Positions 8,647 through 16,754 of a DNA stretch of 64,000 nt are shown here, one piece after another. Under the pieces are notes generated by a model. That model did not search any database. It was not told the DNA's origin and saw nothing but the letters and a program-made list of their open reading frames with translations. Both the position numbers and the translations under genes were made by a program. Source of the stretch: JAXMDC01 sp046349035 (GTDB lineage: Bacteria > Pseudomonadota > Alphaproteobacteria > Rhizobiales > Kaistiaceae). Where the stretch lies: NCBI GenBank assembly GCA_046349035.1, contig JAXMDC010000002.1, positions 186,001 to 250,000 of the forward strand, in the 5' to 3' direction. Positions within the stretch are counted from its first letter, which is position 1, and every line of letters starts with the position of its first letter.

Positions 8647-8946
8647 ATGACGCAACTCGCCGTGCCGCTCGTCTATCTCCTGGCGATCAACCTTGCCGCC
8701 TACGCGGCGATGGCGATCGACAAGGCGCGGTCGGCTGACGGCGCCTGGCGCATCCGCGAACGGACGCTGCTGACGCTGGCCGCCGTCGGCGGCAGCCCCG
8801 GTCTCGTCGCCGCGCAAAGACGGCTCCGCCACAAGACCTGGAAGGAGCCGTTCCGCTCTCGGCTCCGCCTGATCGTCGCCGCCCAGCTGCTGGCGCTGGC
8901 GGCGGTCGCCTTCTTCGCCGTCAGGGCCGCGCTCGCCGGCTTCTAA
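8647..8946 (+). CDS. DUF1294 membrane protein
   Basis: A 99-residue protein with two hydrophobic segments (about residues 5-25 and 75-97) and the DUF1294 core: A.DK..A..G.WRIRE.TLL.LA..GG.PG...A....RHKT.K. Members are small inner-membrane proteins of unknown function, sometimes fused to cold-shock domains; no such domain is present here. The ATG at 8647 begins directly at the family's usual N-terminus. Confidence 0.8.
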   Translation: MTQLAVPLVYLLAINLAAYAAMAIDKARSADGAWRIRERTLLTLAAVGGSPGLVAAQRRLRHKTWKEPFRSRLRLIVAAQLLALAAVAFFAVRAALAGF

Positions 8947-8955
8947 CGGCGCCGC

Positions 8956-9705
8956 TCACGGCGTCTCGTCGAAGAAGATGCACATCACCGTGCAGCGCTG
9001 CGCGTCCGGATTGGCGCTGGTGGTGATGGTCCAGCCGTTGATGGCCCGTTCGACCGTGCATTCGCCGGCAATGCCTTCGCGGGTCGTCATCATCGCCGAT
9101 GAGAGGCCGCAGAACTTGGCGCGGTCGGAGCCGAGGATCGGCAGCCGCGCGGCCGAGCCGAACACCGGGACGGTGGTGAAGGCGAGGTTGCTGACCGACT
9201 TGCTCGGCGCGCCCGTGCCGCCCGCTCCGGCGGGGCCGGGCGGACCTGCCGGTCCAGCCGGGCCTGGGGGGCCGGCCGGCCCTGCCGGTCCAGGCGGTCC
9301 GGCTGGCCCGCGTGGGCCTTCGGCGCCGTCGCGCCCGTCGAGGCCGCGCTCGCCTTGGAGGCCAGGGAATCCGGTGAGGCCGGGGTCGCCCTTCTCGCCG
9401 CGCGGACCCGACTGTCCGGCCGCGCCCTGCGGTCCGGCTGGACCTTGCGCCCCGGCTGCGCCCTGCGCACCCGCCGGTCCGACCGGTCCCTGGGGACCGG
9501 CAGCGCCGGGCAGGCCCTGGTCGCCCTTGGCGCCGCGCTCGCCGCGCAGCGCCGCCTGCAGCTCCGAAGAGCCCCTGAGGTCGGTGGCGGTCAATCCGCC
9601 CATCCAGCGCACCAGCCAGCCGTCGCCGGAGCCGCTCGTCGCGGCGCCGAGAATGAATAGGCCGAGCGCCCCGACGGCACCGGCCACAACGCTTCGCAAT
9701 GTCAT
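8956..9705 (-). CDS. Collagen-like triple-helix repeat protein
   Basis: A 249-residue protein. Residues 1-25 form a hydrophobic anchor or signal (AVGALGLFILGAATSG). Residues 55 to about 165 are some 37 uninterrupted Gly-X-Y triplets, moving from charged ones (GER, GEK, GRD) to Pro-rich ones (GPP, GPA). A non-collagenous C-terminal domain of about 80 residues follows, with four Cys that could cap or trimerise the rod. Bacterial collagen-like proteins form true triple helices without hydroxyproline and are usually surface or appendage proteins. It ends 9 nt from the convergent DUF1294 gene. The repeat array is coding and not a CRISPR or satellite. Confidence 0.82.
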   Translation of the reverse strand: MTLRSVVAGAVGALGLFILGAATSGSGDGWLVRWMGGLTATDLRGSSELQAALRGERGAKGDQGLPGAAGPQGPVGPAGAQGAAGAQGPAGPQGAAGQSGPRGEKGDPGLTGFPGLQGERGLDGRDGAEGPRGPAGPPGPAGPAGPPGPAGPAGPPGPAGAGGTGAPSKSVSNLAFTTVPVFGSAARLPILGSDRAKFCGLSSAMMTTREGIAGECTVERAINGWTITTSANPDAQRCTVMCIFFDETP

Positions 9706-9775
9706 TGACGCTCCACTCCCAAGGGCCGGAGGTATGCGGGAAGCCGCCCGCCGCAGGCAAGAGTGTTGGCTGCGC

Positions 9776-10228
9776 CTACTCGCCGAAGCTGTAGACCGCG
9801 TGGCAGCCGACGCAGAGCGAGAGTTGTTCGCTGAGGAGGCGGGTCAACTCCGGTGCCGTCGCCCCCTTGCCGGCGGCGGCAGCGATGGCGTCGAAGCCCT
9901 GGTGAAGCTTCAACCCGCCGTTCTTGAGGTCGAGCGGCAGGCGGGCGAGGAGATCGGGCGAGTCGGTGGCGATCGCCGCCGTGCCGACCGGCAGCGCCGC
10001 CCGCGACACGGCGGCATTGTCGCCGCGGGCAATCGCCCCGGCGATGTCGGCGCTGGCCTGAAGGAGCGTCCGCATCTCGCCGAGGACATGCACGTGCTCG
10101 GCCGCCGTCAGCATCACTTTCTCGCGTCCGTCGCTCGCCTTGGCGGTGATGCCGTGGACGAAGAGATAGGCGGCGCCGCCGATGGTGAGGCCCCAAAGGA
10201 GGAGGGCGAGGGTCGCAAGTCGGGACAT
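9776..10228 (-). CDS. Small c-type cytochrome, cytochrome c'-like
   Basis: A 150-residue exported protein with an N-terminal hydrophobic segment (residues 5-25) that serves as signal or anchor. A mostly helical, Ala-rich body follows, and a single haem-binding CVGCH motif lies only 7 residues from the C-terminus (139-143). Haem attachment at the extreme C-terminus of a four-helix protein fits class II cytochromes c (c' type), which act in periplasmic electron transfer or NO binding. A GGGAG motif lies just upstream of ATG 10228. It is divergent from pstC, with the Pho box between them. Confidence 0.72.
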   Translation of the reverse strand: MSRLATLALLLWGLTIGGAAYLFVHGITAKASDGREKVMLTAAEHVHVLGEMRTLLQASADIAGAIARGDNAAVSRAALPVGTAAIATDSPDLLARLPLDLKNGGLKLHQGFDAIAAAAGKGATAPELTRLLSEQLSLCVGCHAVYSFGE

Positions 10229-10570
10229 GGTGAGTCTCCCGTTTGCCGCCGAGCCTAGCACCGCCGGCCGCGCCACCCCTGCGGCACACCGACCGCGGCA
10301 AGAAAGCCTCGCGGAATCAGGTGCTTGCGCTGTCATCGCGGCGTCATCGGCGGGGCGTATCACCTCGCTTGCGGCGCCGACCGGCTCGCCGCCGGCTCCC
10401 GGATAGCGGGCCGGACGGTCGGTCGGAGCCGAGGGAAGACGGGAAAGCCCGGCAGGAATGACCGCGGCCGACCCGCTTCCGCCGTTGCCGCCCCCCGTTC
10501 GGCGATCCACAGCCTTGCGCCGCCAAGGCTTGCCAAGCACCGCCCATCTGGCGAGAGAGGAGCCGAGGCA
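10229..10570. other. Intergenic region between divergent cytochrome c and pstC
   Basis: 342 nt without a convincing gene. It holds the putative Pho box and -10 element of pstC (10330-10363), then an unusually long leader of about 200 nt before the pstC ATG. I see no small ORF with a good ribosome-binding site in the leader. Confidence 0.6.
10330..10363 (+). promoter_or_regulatory. Putative Pho box and -10 element for pstC
   Basis: CTGTCATCGCG (10330-10340) followed at exactly 11 bp by GCGTCATCGGC. The first half-site matches the PhoB consensus CTGTCAT fully and the second keeps GTCAT. A TATCAC hexamer (10358-10363) lies 10 bp beyond, which is the spacing known for E. coli Pho promoters, where PhoB replaces the -35 contact. 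Activation of pstCA under phosphate limitation is inferred. Confidence 0.6.
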
Positions 10571-11566
10571 ATGACCATGGCGGCGGTAATCGAAGACACG
10601 GCGGTGGCCGGGCACAAAGCGCTCCGGCCGAGCGTCGCCCGGCGTTTTGCCATCGGCGACCGCTTCGCGCATGGCCTCACTCTCGCTGCGGCGCTGCTGG
10701 TGCTGGCGCTCCTCGCCGGCGTGATCGTCACCCTGATCGTCGGCTCGATCCCCGCCTTCCGCGAGTTTGGGCTCGAGTTCTTCACCATCAAGTCGTGGAA
10801 CCCGGTGACCGAGCGCTTCGGCGGCCTCTCGGCGATTGTCGGCACCGCGCTGACTTCGGCGCTCGCCATGATCGTCGCCATCCCGGTCAGTCTCGGCATC
10901 GCCGTGTTCCTGACCGAGATGTGCCCGATGCCGCTTCGCCGGCCGATCGGCATCGCCATCGAACTTCTCGCCGGCATTCCCTCGATCATCTACGGCATCT
11001 GGGGCCTGTTCGTGCTGGCGCCGTTTCTGCAGGGCTATGTCCAGCCGGCGATCATCGACGCTTTCGGCAACGTTCCCATCCTCTCCGAGATGTTCGCCGG
11101 CCCGCCCTACGGCATCGGCATCTTCACGGCGGCGCTGATCCTGGCGATCATGATCCTGCCGTTCATTGCCTCGATCTGCCGCGACGTCTTTGCCGCGACC
11201 CCGCCAGTGCTGAAGGAGGCGGCCTACGGCATCGGCTGCACCCGCCGCGAAGTGGTCCGCCGCGTCGTCGTTCCCTATTCGCGCGTCGGCGTCATCGGCG
11301 GCGTGATGCTCGGGCTCGGCCGCGCCCTCGGCGAGACGATGGCGGTGACTTTCGTCATCGGCAACTCGCACCGCCTGACCGGCAACCTCTTCGCCCCCGG
11401 CACGACCATCTCGGCGACCATCGCCAACGAGTTCACCGAGGCGGTCGGCGACCTCTACCGCTCCTCGCTGGTGGCGCTCGGCCTGATCCTTTTCGCCATC
11501 ACTTTCGTCGTCCTTGCCGCCGCCCGGCTGATGCTGGCGCGTATCCAGGCAAGGGCGGGGAAATAG
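10571..11566 (+). CDS. pstC: Phosphate ABC transporter permease PstC
   Basis: A 331-residue inner-membrane permease of the high-affinity phosphate importer. There are six or so hydrophobic segments, and the IPSIIYGIWGLFVLAPFL and LGRALGETMAVTFVIGN motifs are characteristic of PstC. The EAA loop, which couples to the PstB ATPase, is seen in KEAAYGIGCTRREVV. ATG 10571 is preceded by AGAGAGGA about 9 nt upstream. The pstA gene begins 2 nt after its stop. A Pho box lies about 225 nt upstream of the start. No pstS precedes it. Confidence 0.95.
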   Translation: MTMAAVIEDTAVAGHKALRPSVARRFAIGDRFAHGLTLAAALLVLALLAGVIVTLIVGSIPAFREFGLEFFTIKSWNPVTERFGGLSAIVGTALTSALAMIVAIPVSLGIAVFLTEMCPMPLRRPIGIAIELLAGIPSIIYGIWGLFVLAPFLQGYVQPAIIDAFGNVPILSEMFAGPPYGIGIFTAALILAIMILPFIASICRDVFAATPPVLKEAAYGIGCTRREVVRRVVVPYSRVGVIGGVMLGLGRALGETMAVTFVIGNSHRLTGNLFAPGTTISATIANEFTEAVGDLYRSSLVALGLILFAITFVVLAAARLMLARIQARAGK

Positions 11567-11568
11567 CG

Positions 11569-12411
11569 ATGGCCAGCCTTTACCAGACCCGCCGCCGCCG
11601 CGATCGCGTCGCCACCGGCCTCGCCGTCGCCGCCGCCGTCTTCGGCCTCGGCTGGCTGGTGGCGATCCTCGGCGTCCTCCTCTTCAAGGGCGTCGCCGGC
11701 CTGTCGCTCTCGGTGTTCACCGAGAACACGCCGCCGCCCGGCAGCGATGGCGGCCTCCTTAACCCGATCGTCGGCAGCCTGATCCTTACCGCCCTCGGCG
11801 TCGCCATCGGTACGCCGATCGGCCTGATGGCCGGTACCTACATGGCCGAGTACGGGCGAGACCGGAAGCTGACCACTGTCGTCCGCTTCATCAACGACAT
11901 CCTGCTTTCGGCGCCTTCGATCGTCGTCGGCCTCTTCGTCTATGAGATCCTGGTCGCGCCGCTGCACCACTTCTCCGCCTGGGCCGGCGCGGTGGCGCTG
12001 GCGCTGCTGGTGATCCCGGTCGTGGTGCGCACCACCGAGGACATGCTGCTCCTGGTGCCGGCGACATTGCGCGAAGCCGCCGCCGCGCTCGGAATGCCGC
12101 GCTGGCTGGTGGTGCGCTATGTCGCCTGGCGCGCCGCCCGCGCCGGCATCGTCACCGGCATCCTGCTCGCCATCGCCCGTGTCGCCGGCGAGACCGCGCC
12201 ACTGCTTTTCACCGCGCTGAACAACCAGTTCTTCAGCACCGATCTCGGCGGCCCGATCGCCAGCCTGCCGGTGGTGATCTTCCAGTTCGCGATGAGCCCT
12301 TACGCCGACTGGCGCGACCTTGCCTGGACCGGCGCCCTGCTGGTGACGGTGGCGGTGCTCGGCCTCAACATCATCGCCCGCCTCCTCGCCGCCGCGAGGC
12401 GCGAGGGGTAG
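11569..12411 (+). CDS. pstA: Phosphate ABC transporter permease PstA
   Basis: A 280-residue partner permease of PstC. The signature is clear: NPIVGSLILTALGVAIGTPIG, SAPSIVVGLFVYEILV, the coupling loop REAAAALGMPRWLVV and the RVAGETAPLLFTALNNQFF motif near the end. It starts 2 nt after pstC and should be translated from the same mRNA. In most genomes pstB and phoU follow, but here the next gene is an unrelated ABC exporter on the other strand, 12 nt past the stop, so ATPase and binding protein must be encoded elsewhere or be missing. Confidence 0.95.
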   Translation: MASLYQTRRRRDRVATGLAVAAAVFGLGWLVAILGVLLFKGVAGLSLSVFTENTPPPGSDGGLLNPIVGSLILTALGVAIGTPIGLMAGTYMAEYGRDRKLTTVVRFINDILLSAPSIVVGLFVYEILVAPLHHFSAWAGAVALALLVIPVVVRTTEDMLLLVPATLREAAAALGMPRWLVVRYVAWRAARAGIVTGILLAIARVAGETAPLLFTALNNQFFSTDLGGPIASLPVVIFQFAMSPYADWRDLAWTGALLVTVAVLGLNIIARLLAAARREG

Positions 12412-12423
12412 GGGGGCCCACCC

Positions 12424-14313
12424 TCACAAGTCCTTGGCCAGCGCCTTGGCGATCTCGTCCTGATAGCGCTGGATTTCGTCCTTGCCGCGAAGGTCGTGGA
12501 TCAGGCGGCCCGACTCGAACTGCAGCACGCGGTCGAAGAAGGTGAGGTAGAGCGGGTCGTGCAGGCTGACGATCACCGTCTTGCCGGAGAACTCCGCTGC
12601 CTTGGTGATGCCCTCGTAGAACGCCGCCTTGGTCTCGGCGTCGCAATTGGCGGTCGGCTCGTCGAACATCGCCACGAACACCGAGGGTTCGAGGAAGCGG
12701 TAGAGCGCCGCGGCGAGGGCAAGGCGCTGCTGCTCGCCGGTCGAGAAGCCGCGCCCGTTGGGCCATTCTTCTCCGATGAAGGTGGCAAGGCCGTGCGGCA
12801 GGCCGGCGACGAGGTCGGCGGCGTTGGCGAGGGCGAGCGCGCGGTCGAGCCGCGCCCGGTCGACCTTTTCCGGCTCCTCGCCGGTGACGGCGCGGGCGAT
12901 CTCCATGCCGGGCAGCGTCGGCGCCTGCGTCGCCATCACCATGTGGGCGATCCACGAGGCTTGCAGCATCTTGGCGAGCGGCGTCGCGTCGGCGCGGATC
13001 TCGCCGCTGGATGGCGTGTAGGTGCGCGACAGCAGGCGGAGGAGGGTGGTCTTGCCCGAGCCGTTCGGCCCGACCAGCGCAATTTTGTCGCCGGGAGCGA
13101 TCTCGGTCGAGACGTCGATCGAGGCCGGCGCGCTCTGACCGGGATAGGTGAAGCCGACATGGTCGAGAGTGAGGCGCGGGGTTGCGGCGAAGCTCACCGC
13201 CGCGCAGTCGGTCTCCTCGACCAGCGGCTTGGTCGCGAAGAAGGCTTGGAGATACGCGTAGTTCTTCCGCTCGTAGGCGAACGCGCCGATCAGCGAGCCG
13301 AAGTTCGACAGCGCCCCGGCGACGAGCTGCAGGCTGCCGGCGATCGCGCCGAGTTCGACGATGGTGTAGCGGCCGGCGACGAGGCCGGAGGCGAAGTAGA
13401 GTCCGAGCAGCACCATCGCCAGCACCGAGGCGCCGCCGGCGATCATGCTCCAGCGCCGGTCGAAGGCGGCGATGGTCCTAACGTTGCCGACGAGGACGCC
13501 GGTCAGGCGCCGGTAGTCGGCAAGGAAGCGCTCGGTGAAGCGGAGGAGGCGCATGAAGGCGCTGGTCCGCGGCGAGGTGATGGCGCTGTATGCCTCCTCG
13601 CGAACCCGCCGCACCATCGTCTCGGAGAGGTCGAGTTCGCGCCGCTTCTTCTCCGACAGCCAGCGTTGGGCGATGTTGGGCACCGCGATCAGGACGGCGA
13701 GGAGGCCGAGCAGCGGATCGAGATAGGCGAGGACGCCGGCACTGACGACCAGCGAGACGCTGGCGCCGATCATCCGCGTCTCCAGCGCGAAGATGCCCTC
13801 GATGGCGGCAAAGCCGCGCCGCATCGCGAGCGCCGTCAGTTCGATGAAGGCGGGATCGACCAGCCGTCCGAGGTCGAGCCGGGCGAGATGCTCGACGCGG
13901 CGGAGTTCCAGGTGCGTCGAGAGGAGGTCGGTGAAGAGCCGCCAGCGCTCCTGCGCCCAGCCTTTGATGACGGTGGTTGCCGCCATGTAGACCGCATAGC
14001 CGGCGATGGCGAGGAGAACGGTCGGCCAGGTGAGGCGGGTCGACGAGACGAACGAGCCGAGCAGCGAGGCGCCGATCACGAAGCCGCCGAGCCGCGGGAT
14101 CACCGCCACCGCCTCGGCCGCGACCGCATAGGCCGCCCAGCGCTTGTCGATCTCGACGACGACGGCGTTGACCGCCTTCAACATCGCCGCGATCTCGCCG
14201 ACGGTGGCGCGCAGCGCCGCCAAGCGCGAGCGGCGGGGCGGCGAAGCAGTGTCGGTGATGATGGCTGAGGCGCCCGCGACGGCGGGAGCGGCAGGCGGAG
14301 TGGCGTCAGTCAT
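12424..14313 (-). CDS. ABC exporter (fused permease/ATPase), YddA/BacA-related type
   Basis: A 629-residue half-transporter. The N-terminal membrane domain (about residues 60-340) has roughly six hydrophobic segments, and the ATPase domain follows from about residue 385. Walker A is GPNGSGKTT, the signature region is FSTGEQQRLALA in place of the usual LSGGQ, Walker B is FVAMFDEPTANCD and the H-loop His is in SLHDP. A GEQQR signature is typical of the YddA/SbmA-BacA-related peptide/cobalamin group, which suggests export or uptake of a peptide or cofactor. It should function as a homodimer in the inner membrane. It is convergent with pstA. Confidence 0.82.
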   Translation of the reverse strand: MTDATPPAAPAVAGASAIITDTASPPRRSRLAALRATVGEIAAMLKAVNAVVVEIDKRWAAYAVAAEAVAVIPRLGGFVIGASLLGSFVSSTRLTWPTVLLAIAGYAVYMAATTVIKGWAQERWRLFTDLLSTHLELRRVEHLARLDLGRLVDPAFIELTALAMRRGFAAIEGIFALETRMIGASVSLVVSAGVLAYLDPLLGLLAVLIAVPNIAQRWLSEKKRRELDLSETMVRRVREEAYSAITSPRTSAFMRLLRFTERFLADYRRLTGVLVGNVRTIAAFDRRWSMIAGGASVLAMVLLGLYFASGLVAGRYTIVELGAIAGSLQLVAGALSNFGSLIGAFAYERKNYAYLQAFFATKPLVEETDCAAVSFAATPRLTLDHVGFTYPGQSAPASIDVSTEIAPGDKIALVGPNGSGKTTLLRLLSRTYTPSSGEIRADATPLAKMLQASWIAHMVMATQAPTLPGMEIARAVTGEEPEKVDRARLDRALALANAADLVAGLPHGLATFIGEEWPNGRGFSTGEQQRLALAAALYRFLEPSVFVAMFDEPTANCDAETKAAFYEGITKAAEFSGKTVIVSLHDPLYLTFFDRVLQFESGRLIHDLRGKDEIQRYQDEIAKALAKDL

Positions 14314-14433
14314 GCGCGGCCACCATGATGGGCCCGCGGCGCATCGGCCGTTCGGGCGGCTCGCTATATCGGTATGAGCCGCGCCGATTCAAGCGACGCT
14401 GCTGGCACCCCCGCCAATGTCAGCGTCCTTGGT

Positions 14434-14460
14434 AAACAAAAACACCCGCCGCGGCGGGTG
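14434..14460 (-). terminator. Rho-independent terminator of the 59-residue gene
   Basis: A perfect palindrome CACCCGCCGCGGCGGGTG (14443-14460) followed on the minus strand by GTTTTTGTTT (14442 down to 14434). It lies 6 nt after the stop codon at 14466, so it should end transcription of the small gene before the ABC exporter. Confidence 0.85.
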
Positions 14461-14465
14461 GGGAC

Positions 14466-14645
14466 TTAAGCCGCGCGGTCGCGCGGAGCGATGTCGTTGG
14501 CGGCGCCGTGCGCTTTGGCCGGCGTGCCGGCATGGCGGGCGAGCATCGCCTGGAAAAGCGCCTGCGGCGGTACCAGGCGAAGCGAGCCGGCGCTGAAGGT
14601 CGGCATGGCGGCAATGGCGGTCTGAGTGCGGTGGTCGTTGTTCAC
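14466..14645 (-). CDS. Small protein of unknown function (59 residues)
   Basis: A 59-residue ORF starting with GTG at 14645. A GGAGAG motif lies 6-7 nt upstream and a strong intrinsic terminator follows immediately, so I consider it real. The product has a Gln/Ala-rich amphipathic middle (LRLVPPQALFQAMLARHAG) and a charged tail. There is no signal peptide, Cys or membrane segment, and I recognise no family. It is flanked by about 400 nt of non-coding upstream sequence and forms its own transcription unit between the ABC exporter and the PhoX-like gene. Confidence 0.6.
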   Translation of the reverse strand: MNNDHRTQTAIAAMPTFSAGSLRLVPPQALFQAMLARHAGTPAKAHGAANDIAPRDRAA

Positions 14646-15060
14646 GTCGTCTCTCCAAATCGGTACGCGGCCGGCCGGGCCGGATTGCGCGCTGTGTTGC
14701 CTTTGACCGCGGGGCAAACCCCGCTCGGTCGGTTCGTCGGTCCCGCTGCGGCCGGCCGGCCGGGAGTGCCGGAGGCCGCCGCGGGCGTGTCCTCTGCCGC
14801 ACAGCGATGAAGCACAGCCCCTGCGGGAATGGCGCCGCACCCCGATTGGGGTGGGCGGTCGCGCCGGAGCTTTGCGGCTGGTTGAAAAAGTATCGGCGGA
14901 GACCTTTGTGGGGCACCGCCGATGCCGCGCGTTCTAGAGGACGAAGATTGCCAATTCAATAACCTCCGGGCTTGGCAGCTATGCAGCCGCGACGGGGGCG
15001 GTATGCGCGGGTCCGGAATCCTGGGAGGGGGACCGGACCCGCGCCGGGCGTCGGCGCCTG
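14646..15060. other. Intergenic region upstream of the small gene
   Basis: 415 nt without a supported gene. It should contain the promoter of the 59-residue gene. A stem GCGGGG-CAAA-CCCCGC sits at 14709-14724 in the putative leader. A perfect 12-bp inverted repeat lies at 15005-15044, just past the end of the PhoX-like gene. Confidence 0.55.
15005..15044. repeat. Perfect 12-bp inverted repeat with 16-nt loop
   Basis: GCGCGGGTCCGG (15005-15016) pairs with CCGGACCCGCGC (15033-15044). The hairpin follows the PhoX-like stop by 16 nt on the minus strand. It has no T-tract, so it may be a Rho-assisted or RNA-stabilising 3' structure. Confidence 0.6.
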
Positions 15061-16704
15061 CTAGGGGGGGCGGGTCAGGAGCAGGAGCTGGCCGCCTTCG
15101 ACAAGGGCGGCACCGGCCGCTTCCTTGGCGTCGTAGGCAAAGTGCGCCTGGACGACGGTGAGAAGCGCCTGGCTCCCCGGGCGGAACCAGGCGGCGTCGG
15201 CGAAGGCCTCGCTGGCGTCGATGACGCCGGAGGTCTCCTTGTCGTCGGTGAACGGCGCGGTCGGCGCACTGTAGGTAGCGTTAACCACGTCGCCGAACTT
15301 GGCCGGGTCGAACTTGAAGATCGGCGCAAAGGCACCGCTCTCCGTATCGTACTGCCACATCTTGGCATTGTGACGGGCGTTGCCGGTGTCCTCGTTGAGG
15401 GTGATGCGGCCGGCGCGGTCGACGGTGATGTTGTCGAACATGTCGCCGCCCTCCGTGCCGTCGAGCAGCAGCTCGATCGTCCCCACACTGGCGGCCTCGG
15501 GCGCGATCCTGGTCACATCGTCGAAGGTGACGGACCAGAGGCGCGAGCGCCCGACCTGCGTCACGTCCTGCCCTTCGCGCGCCGTGCCGTCGGCGGCGAA
15601 GTTGTTGCGGTCGGTGGTGACGAAGTAATAGCGGTTGGGATTGCGCGGGTCCCAGGCGCCGTCCTCCGGCCGCAGGAACGAGGTGCCGCGATTGGGGGCG
15701 GCGAGGGCGACCCGCTTCCCCCCGCCCTTGCCGGCGAGCGACTTGGCGATGCCGATATTGCTCGCGCGGTCCTCGCTGGCGATGCCGGCGACGGCGATCG
15801 ACCAGAGCCGGCCGTTGGCGAGGCCGGCGCGCTCGATCGGCGAGCCGCTCGCCTGCTTGGCGCCGAGATAGAGGTAGATCTGGTTGGTGCCGCCGTCGGA
15901 ATTGGCCATCACCACGGTAGCGTCGCCGCTCGCCGGATTGGCGACAACGTTCTCCCACGAGGGCGGCGGATCGGCGTTGTCGCCGGTCGTGCCGAAGCCG
16001 AAGGCGGGCAGCTCCCACGCCGACGCATCGCCGACGATCCAGGCGAAGGCGCGGTTGGCGTTGCCGTTGCCGCCTTCCTCGCCGTTGAGGAAGATGCGGC
16101 CGTTGTACCCCTTGCCGCTGGCGGCATTGTAGAAGGCCGAGACCGCGGCGAGGTCGGCTGAGCAGAGCCGCGTCAGGTCGAGGAGCTTAGCCTCCGGCGT
16201 TCCGACCAGGGCGCTTGCCGCGACGTAGCGCTCGCCCTTCCGGTCGTAAAGGTGGAGGTTCGCCGCGCTGTCGACGAAGTCGCGCCCGCCGGTCACTTCC
16301 AGTGTGTCCTTGTTCAGCGTCCAGCGCGAGACGAACGCGCCTTTGCCGCCGTGGCCGCGCACCGCGCCGCGCTCGCTGCCGATCTCGTGATTGATGAGCA
16401 CGGTGAGCGTGCGGTCGCCATTGTCGAACAGACCGACCCCGTCCGGGATGCCGGCAAGGGCGTAGCCTTTCACCGCGTCGCCGGTGGTGAGGAGCGACGT
16501 CGCGCTCCAGCCGGGCGCCGTCGGCAGGATGTAGGGCGCGCCCGAGGCCGCCTTGGTGGCGCCGACCGCTTCGACGGTCTTGGAGGAGGGGCCGGTGACC
16601 GCCGGTGCCGCATAAGGGTCGGCCTTGACCTGCGCCAGGGCCGCGCTGACGGCGAAAGGGCTGACGCCGGCAAGGAGGGTGAGGAGAAGTCGCATGCGCA
16701 TCAT
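15061..16704 (-). CDS. PhoX/DUF839-like secreted phosphatase-type beta-propeller
   Basis: A 547-residue exported protein with a Sec signal peptide (ending near AALAQ). It shows the DUF839/PhoX pattern: TVLINHEIG near residue 110, FLNGEEGGNGNANRAF, ANSDGGTNQIYLYLG, LRPEDGAWDPRNPNRYYFVTTD and DNITVDRAGRITLNEDTG. These are the acidic and Asn-rich calcium/phosphate-binding loops of the propeller. PhoX proper is a Ca/Fe-dependent alkaline phosphatase usually exported by Tat; this copy lacks a twin-Arg signal, so full equivalence is uncertain. An array of 11-bp repeats resembling PhoB sites lies upstream and supports a phosphate-starvation role. The start is ATG 16704; a second ATG follows at once. 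Confidence 0.75.
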   Translation of the reverse strand: MMRMRLLLTLLAGVSPFAVSAALAQVKADPYAAPAVTGPSSKTVEAVGATKAASGAPYILPTAPGWSATSLLTTGDAVKGYALAGIPDGVGLFDNGDRTLTVLINHEIGSERGAVRGHGGKGAFVSRWTLNKDTLEVTGGRDFVDSAANLHLYDRKGERYVAASALVGTPEAKLLDLTRLCSADLAAVSAFYNAASGKGYNGRIFLNGEEGGNGNANRAFAWIVGDASAWELPAFGFGTTGDNADPPPSWENVVANPASGDATVVMANSDGGTNQIYLYLGAKQASGSPIERAGLANGRLWSIAVAGIASEDRASNIGIAKSLAGKGGGKRVALAAPNRGTSFLRPEDGAWDPRNPNRYYFVTTDRNNFAADGTAREGQDVTQVGRSRLWSVTFDDVTRIAPEAASVGTIELLLDGTEGGDMFDNITVDRAGRITLNEDTGNARHNAKMWQYDTESGAFAPIFKFDPAKFGDVVNATYSAPTAPFTDDKETSGVIDASEAFADAAWFRPGSQALLTVVQAHFAYDAKEAAGAALVEGGQLLLLTRPP

Positions 16705-16754
16705 CGAAATGTCGCTCCGCTGTCGGGGAGGGGCGCCTTCGCCCCACGCCGGAC

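Noticed and set aside
9210..9540. Short periodic repeats that could suggest a CRISPR or satellite
   Set aside because: The period is 9 nt multiples from Gly-X-Y codons of the collagen-like protein; there are no spacers and the frame is continuous.
9776..11371. A 531-codon minus frame reading through pstC antisense into the cytochrome gene
   Set aside because: Only the last 150 codons, from ATG 10228, have a signal segment, ribosome-binding site and haem motif; the rest is antisense to pstC and the Pho-box region.
12496..14268. A 590-codon plus-strand frame opposite the ABC exporter
   Set aside because: It is a shadow: the minus frame contains Walker A, Walker B, signature and H-loop in correct order.
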